Below, piece after piece: positions 59,012 through 64,000 of a DNA stretch of 64,000 nt. The notes beneath the pieces were generated by a model. The model saw only the letters and a list, made by a program, of their open reading frames with translations, was not told where the DNA came from and made no database searches. The translations under genes and the position numbers were made by a program. Origin of the DNA: Paguma larvata (Eukaryota > Chordata > Mammalia > Carnivora > Viverridae). The stretch is from assembly GCA_030068075.1 (NCBI GenBank), contig CM057839.1, positions 51,984,960 through 52,048,959 of the forward strand, in the 5' to 3' direction. Within the stretch, counting starts at the first letter, position 1; each line of letters opens with the position of its first letter.

Positions 59012-59714
59012 AAAATGGTGTTCTTGGGAAAAGCTGCTAGTTCAGCTCATGACTCAACTACACAGGTTCTTTTTTCCTTTTGTACTTTTGTATGTAACCG
59101 AAGGACTTTTTTGTACTCCCCTGTCATTGCACGGAGTGCAGGAAAAAGACGTGTTGTCAAGAATTAAAGCTTAACAAAATAATTTGGCTGCTTCACCAAG
59201 GTCATTCATAGGTGAGATTCTTTTTTTTGTTGTTTTCTGCCAGTGCCAGGTGACGAAGAACACGGCGTCTCCTGGGGCAGCTGGCGGTCCGGCCTCGATC
59301 CCTGCTAAGACGTCAGCAGCTTCACCTACCCGCGCTTTTGTACTATCCCTGCAAACGTCAGCACAGTGAAAGAAGCAAAGCTGAAGGTCGTTTTAACCTC
59401 AAAGAGCCCCTGGAAGAGCCTCCAGATTAACCGAGCACCCACGGACAATACTCTCACGTCCGCTGTGTGCATTTATTAATGTAAAGACATGACAACAGCA
59501 CAACTGCCTTCAGGACAGAGCAGACGGAAACGGGGGCGGGGGGGGGGTGGCATGCAAAGGGGTGGGGATCCATTTTTTTTAAAACACAAAGTTTCATCAT
59601 GGGGCCTAATATTTAGACATCTCGTTCCATAATACAAATACCTTGAATTTTCCCCTTGTTGTTAACAACTACTCTTTAAAAAATTAAAGCATGTTATCTA
59701 ATGAAAGCATGTTA
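59012..59714. other. Single-copy-looking DNA with a G-quadruplex candidate
   Basis: 59240-59360 is GC- and CpG-richer than its surroundings. G tracts at 59532-59536, 59538-59547, 59559-59562 and 59564-59567 fit a G-quadruplex pattern on the + strand. No gene recognised. Confidence 0.45.
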
Positions 59715-60180
59715 CTGTAGGTATTAGTTCCAAGGGCTGATGGGAACAAATCACCACTTCTGGTAATTTCAAAAGGACAGAATTTTATTCTCTCACAAGT
59801 CTACTGATCAGACCTCTGAAATCAAGGTGACAGCAGGGCCATGTACCTTCTGAAAGCCACAGGAAAGAATCTTCCCTTGCCTCCTCTTAACTTCTGGTAG
59901 CTCCCCCAGATCCTTGGTGGTGCTTGGCTTACAGCTATGTCATTCTAATCTCTGCCTGCCTCTACACACATGCTCTCTCTGTGTATCTGCTTCTGTAACC
60001 TCTCCTCTGATAAAAACACCCATCATTAGATTTAGGGCCCACTCTGGTCCAGTAGGACATCACTGAAACTCCGAAATTCGGTCACATCTGCAAAGTTCCT
60101 ATTTCCAAATAACATCACATTCATAAGTATTGGGGGTTAGAAGTGAACATATATTTTGGGGGGACCCAAAACCAGGGGCA
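59715..60180 (-). mobile_element. MaLR-type solo LTR, antisense
   Basis: 'gtattagttccaagggctgatggg', 'ctcacaagtctactgatcag', 'cacaggaaagaatcttccctt', 'ttaggggcc'-like 'tttagggcccactctgg', 'tattgggggttagaagtg' and 'ttggggggacccaaaacc' fit the reverse complement of a MaLR-like LTR. Confidence 0.72.
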
Positions 60181-60349
60181 TGAATTGCTATTAATTATCA
60201 TCATCATGTAGTGTAATGGGTTCATGTCCCTTAAACCCACTCTACTGCATAATAATAACGAGTTAACTGCAATCAATGCTCCTCACTGCAACGTGGATGA
60301 ATCAAGCTTTAGAGCTTCAAGTAGTTGGAAATACTGGGCAAGAAATTTT

Positions 60350-60880
60350 ATTTTTTTAAACAGGTTAACTGAGGTATAATTGATATGCAATAAACCACAC
60401 ATATTTACAGTGTACAAATTTAGTAAGTTTTGACGTATGTATATCTCACGGGAATATACGTATGTCAAAACTTATTAAAGTTTGACAAGCACAATCAAGA
60501 CAATTTACGTCTCCATCACCCTCAAAAGCTGCCGTGTGCTCCTCTGTAACCCTTTCTTCTTGCCCCTCTCCACCCCCACCTCAGGTCCCCAGGCAACCAC
60601 TGATCTGCTTTTTGCCACTGTCATTAGTTTGCATTTTATAGAGTTTTATATAACAGAATCATGAAGTATATTCTCTCTTTTTGTATGGCTTCTCTCACTC
60701 GGCGTAATTATTTGTGATTTATCCAGGTTGCCTCATGTATCAATGATTCCTTCCTTCTCATTGCTAAATAGTATTCCATTATATGGATGGACCACAATGT
60801 GTGTATCTATTGACCTAATAGTAGAAAGTCGGGTTGCTTCTTCATTTCGCTATTATCAATAATGCTCAGAAGAAGAGTTG
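60350..60880 (-). mobile_element. Antisense old L1 3' region
   Basis: 'taactgaggtataattgatatgcaataaacc', 'ccccaggcaaccactgatctgctttttgccac', 'ttgcattttatagagttttatataa', 'aatagtattccattatatggatgg' are a classic reverse-complement L1M 3' region. Confidence 0.9.
60424..60474. repeat. Imperfect inverted repeat inside L1
   Basis: Arms 60424-60443 (taagttttgacgtatgtata) and 60455-60474 are reverse complements with two mismatches, separated by an 11-nt loop. The right arm is absent from the usual L1 text at this point, which should run straight to 'acaatcaaga'. Confidence 0.88.
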
Positions 60881-61118
60881 TAAATCTTCAAAATACAAGT
60901 AATCTCCTTTGTTAGGATATGCTATATATTTTATTTATTTATGAACCTAACAGAGGTTTTGTTGCTATAAATAAAACTAAGCTTTCGTGGTTTCCGGGAA
61001 GGCTGGATTCCTTGGTATAGACTGTGGAGAGCCTTGTAAAGAAAGATGCATGATAAATCAAGAGTCGAAAAATGATAATTTTGTACTTAGTAATCCTACT
61101 CTTAAAAACTTAGCCTAT

Positions 61119-61246
61119 GGGTGGGTCCCTGAGTGGCTCAGCGGGTTAAGCATCCAGCTTTTGATTTTGGCTCAGGTCATGATTCGCAGTTCATGAGTTC
61201 AAGCCCTGTGTCAGGCTCCACACTAACAGCACAGAGCCTGCTTGAG

Positions 61247-61287
<41 letters not shown>

Positions 61288-61306
61288 ATAAATAGTTAAA
61301 AAAAAA
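61119..61306 (+). mobile_element. Felid SINE with expanded (CT)n
   Basis: Head 'gggtgggtccctgagtggctcagcgggtt', body 'ggctcaggtcatgattcgc', then about 17 uninterrupted TC units (about 61248-61283) and an A-rich tail. Confidence 0.93.
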
Positions 61307-61859
61307 AGAATCGATTAAAAAAAAGAGAAAAAGGTAAGCCAGTAAAGATATGTCCTTCAGACCTCTAAACTTCAGAAATGATCTAAACATTTAATGAGGA
61401 AATATCGAAACAACACGAGAGTGTGTGTCAAATATCTGTTCAAAAAAGCAAAATATAAAATTAAATCTAGATTATGACTGTAACCATATAAAATTCATAT
61501 ACATTTGTAGATGAGGGAGCTCAAAAATTATTAATGTGTTATAGTTCTGTAACGGTGAATATTTTTTAACTGCCTATATTTTTGTCATAAAACTTGTATG
61601 ATAATAAACAGTTGGCTGCTCTTAACTCACTAAACCCGTAAGCTTCTTCTCCTTGCTGATATGCGAAGCTACGTGTATGCATCTGACCCATTCTCTGTCA
61701 TCAGGGAAACAAAGCAGGATGTTGTCGGAGGCCCCGTCTAACCTGCCCCGTACGTATTCCTACACTCAGACAGAACCTGGAGGCCCGTACCAGCAAGTCT
61801 TCTCTACTCTGGGAATCTTCTTTCAACTGAAAATTCTGTACAAATAAATGAAAAAAACA
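61307..61859. other. Unassigned intergenic DNA
   Basis: AT-rich, no recognised gene or repeat. Confidence 0.5.
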
Positions 61860-62375
61860 CGGAAAATATCAAGTGTTGGTGAGGCCTCACACATGTGCTG
61901 GTGGGTGTGTGACCTGGTACAACTGCTTTGGAAAACTATTTGGCGTCATCTAAGAAAGAACATACTGCATACAGCATGACCAAAAACCCCTCTCCTAGGT
62001 AGCAACACACAACAGAATCTCCAGGACAGTGAGAATGAACCATCTACAATTACATACACTGACACGGCCGAAGGCCACAAATGTTGACAGAAATAAGCCA
62101 GATGCAAAAGCGTATATACTATACAATTTCATGTATATAAGTACAAAGCCAGGCAAGATTAATCTGTGCTTTTAGGGAACAGGATAATAGTTATCCTTGG
62201 AGTTCGAAGGGGAGATACTGAAAGGAGCATAAAGAGGCTTCTGGGGTGCTTATGATGTACTATTTATTGATTCGAATGGTGGTTATAGGAGTGTGTTCAG
62301 TGCGTAGAAATTCATCAAGCTGTACACTTAGATGTACTCTCCTGTAATGTATATTATACTATAATAAAAGTTTTT
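61860..62375 (+). mobile_element. Old L1 3' end
   Basis: 'tggtgaggcctcacacatgtgctgg', 'ccaaaaacccctctcctagg', 'aaataagccagatgcaaaagcg', 'gtggttataggagtgtgttc', 'tcatcaagctgtacacttaga', 'ataataaaagtttt' are in L1M 3'-end order. Confidence 0.82.
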
Positions 62376-63886
62376 CTATAAAGTCAATAAGTATTATCAA
62401 AAGCTTTAAGAGTGTTACCAGGAGCTTTCTTTTTTATGTAGATACTGAAAAGAGGGCCAGCTGGCAGAGTTGGGGTAGTGTTGTGAATTTACAATGAACT
62501 AGAAAATCGGGGCTCTATAGCACAGGGCATCTGGGGAACTTTGTAACCAGCCAAGAATGGTTATTGCTAGTCACAGAGCCGAAAGCTCTCAATAAATTTT
62601 GTTTCCTCCATTGCACACTGTCTGATGATTGGCAAAGAAATAAAATACAGAATCAAGGAGGCCAGAATGTCCTCTGTGAGAATAAAATGTATTGCCAATA
62701 CGGCACACAGCTGCACCTCCATCCAAAGTTGCACGGAGCTGATGAGAGGTCCAAGCTGCTGTATGACTTGGAGAGCTAGTGTACGCCCCTCTGCCAGAAG
62801 CACCGTCAGGAAGAGCAAACACAAAACACGCTTTCACTAAGATACCCAAGGGAAGGAAGGAAAACTCTTCTCCAAGCACGAGAGGAAAGGAGGGAAGGGT
62901 ATCAGCTTTTCATCGGGTTGAAGATCAGCTCCAGGAAGCACAGAAAAAAGGTCTATCCACCTGAAGAGGTGTTATTTTCCTTTAGTCCTCACAAAATTGG
63001 GTTCTTGGAAGTTTACATGGGAGAAATAAAGCTGACCACACCTGAAACAACTGATCAATTTCAACCTCACTTAAAATAAGCCCACCCACCCGTGTTCTAT
63101 TTTCCCTAATCTGATGTGGCACCCAGGACGCAATACCAGCTGTTCAGTGTTCATGCTTAAAAAAAAAAAAAAAGGAACCTGAATCTAGTCAATCCTTTGT
63201 ACTCAAGCATCTGAAGGAAACACAGGGTAGAAAAAGGTGTTAAATCACATTATAAGCATACAGTAAGCCAAATCTAGAAGACGGTAACTTCCACAAGGAT
63301 ATCAACTTGGTTTCCTCAATAATAGAGGCATTAAAGGAGGAGGGGAAGGGGAAACGTGTAAATTTAAGAGAGATTTATAAGCCATATCATGAAAATGCAG
63401 TGTTTGGCATTTGAATCCTCAAACAAACTGACCATAAAAAAAGACATTTTTGAGGAACTCAGGGGAATTTAACCATAAGGAACTATTATAAATTTGGTTT
63501 TAAGTAATAATGGTTATTATGGTTATGTGTTTCATTACTGATTCATATTAAAGTATTTATCCAATAAAAATAACAAAGTCTAGGTTTGCCTAAAAATATT
63601 CAAGCCAAAAATGAAAATATTTTAAAGTCAGGTGGGATGTATGAAATAAAATAAAGCATCAATAATTGTTGAAGCCAGGTGATGGGCAATGGGGATTCAT
63701 CCTATTATTTTCTCCATCTTTTATTATTTAGGAATAATAAAAGGATAAATGAGAGCTCTGACAGTTGGCCTGAAGCAGTTTTCATGCTTTCTTGTTGAGT
63801 GAAAACAGCAAAATGAAGTAAAGTACACGTCACAATTCTAATAAAGAATCCATTTTGGGGTTATTTACAAAACAATGACCTGTTTT
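62376..63886. other. Unassigned intergenic DNA
   Basis: No recognised gene. Open frames of 60-96 codons around 62564-62964 on both strands lack any protein signature. An A-tract of about 15 lies at 63160-63174. Confidence 0.5.
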
Positions 63887-64000
63887 GTAAAACACACACA
63901 CACACACATATACATATATATTACATATATATGTGTGTTATATAAATACAAACATAAATATAAACACATATATAAACACATAATATGTATATAAACACAT
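63887..64000. repeat. (CA)n/(TA)n compound microsatellite running off the window edge
   Basis: Begins with about nine CA units, then ATATAC/ATATAT and ATAAACAC words to the last base. Low complexity. Confidence 0.9.

Overview
The window is nuclear DNA of a carnivore, almost certainly a felid. The main sign is a dozen copies of the cat-type tRNA-Lys-derived SINE: head near 'gcctgggtggctcagtcggtt', body 'caggtcatgatct', then a CT-rich stretch and an A-rich tail. Carnivore-type L1 3' ends are also common. Organism and repeat family names come from pattern recognition; no database search was possible.

Only one protein-coding gene is supported: FAM216B (formerly C13orf30), on the + strand at the left edge. 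Its three coding exons (1233-1331, 3908-4028, 5763-5962) have canonical splice sites and compatible phases, and give an intact 139-codon reading frame. From knowledge of the human locus (13q14.11), FAM216B lies between TNFSF11 and the oppositely oriented EPSTI1, so the rest of the window is probably the FAM216B-EPSTI1 intergenic interval. I recognised no EPSTI1 exon.

Layout. 1-6.2 kb: FAM216B, its introns and 3' end. 6.2-14 kb: L1, MaLR-type LTR, SINEs, antisense L2 and unassigned DNA. 14-29 kb: L2, MIR and hAT-Charlie fossils with occasional L1 3' ends. 29-33.5 kb: L1/HAL1-type DNA. 33.5-47 kb: mostly low-repeat DNA with MaLR LTRs, an L2, MIRs and a few possible conserved elements. 47-49.4 kb: single-copy-looking DNA with a candidate minus-strand exon. 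49.4-56.5 kb: a deeply nested L1 cluster carrying most of the interesting structure. 56.5-64 kb: single-copy DNA, L1 and LTR fossils and microsatellites.

I found no undescribed coding system. The noteworthy items are records of genome dynamics: a 62-nt U4 snRNA fragment inserted without a poly(A) tail between 16-bp target-site duplications; an L1 insertion with both a 5' inversion and an apparent 3' transduction; a ~110-bp single-copy-looking segment copied about 3 kb away into a microsatellite inside an L1; two near-palindromic hairpins that look like template-switch products; an exact 54-bp tandem duplication; and a 41-nt Z-DNA-prone tract.
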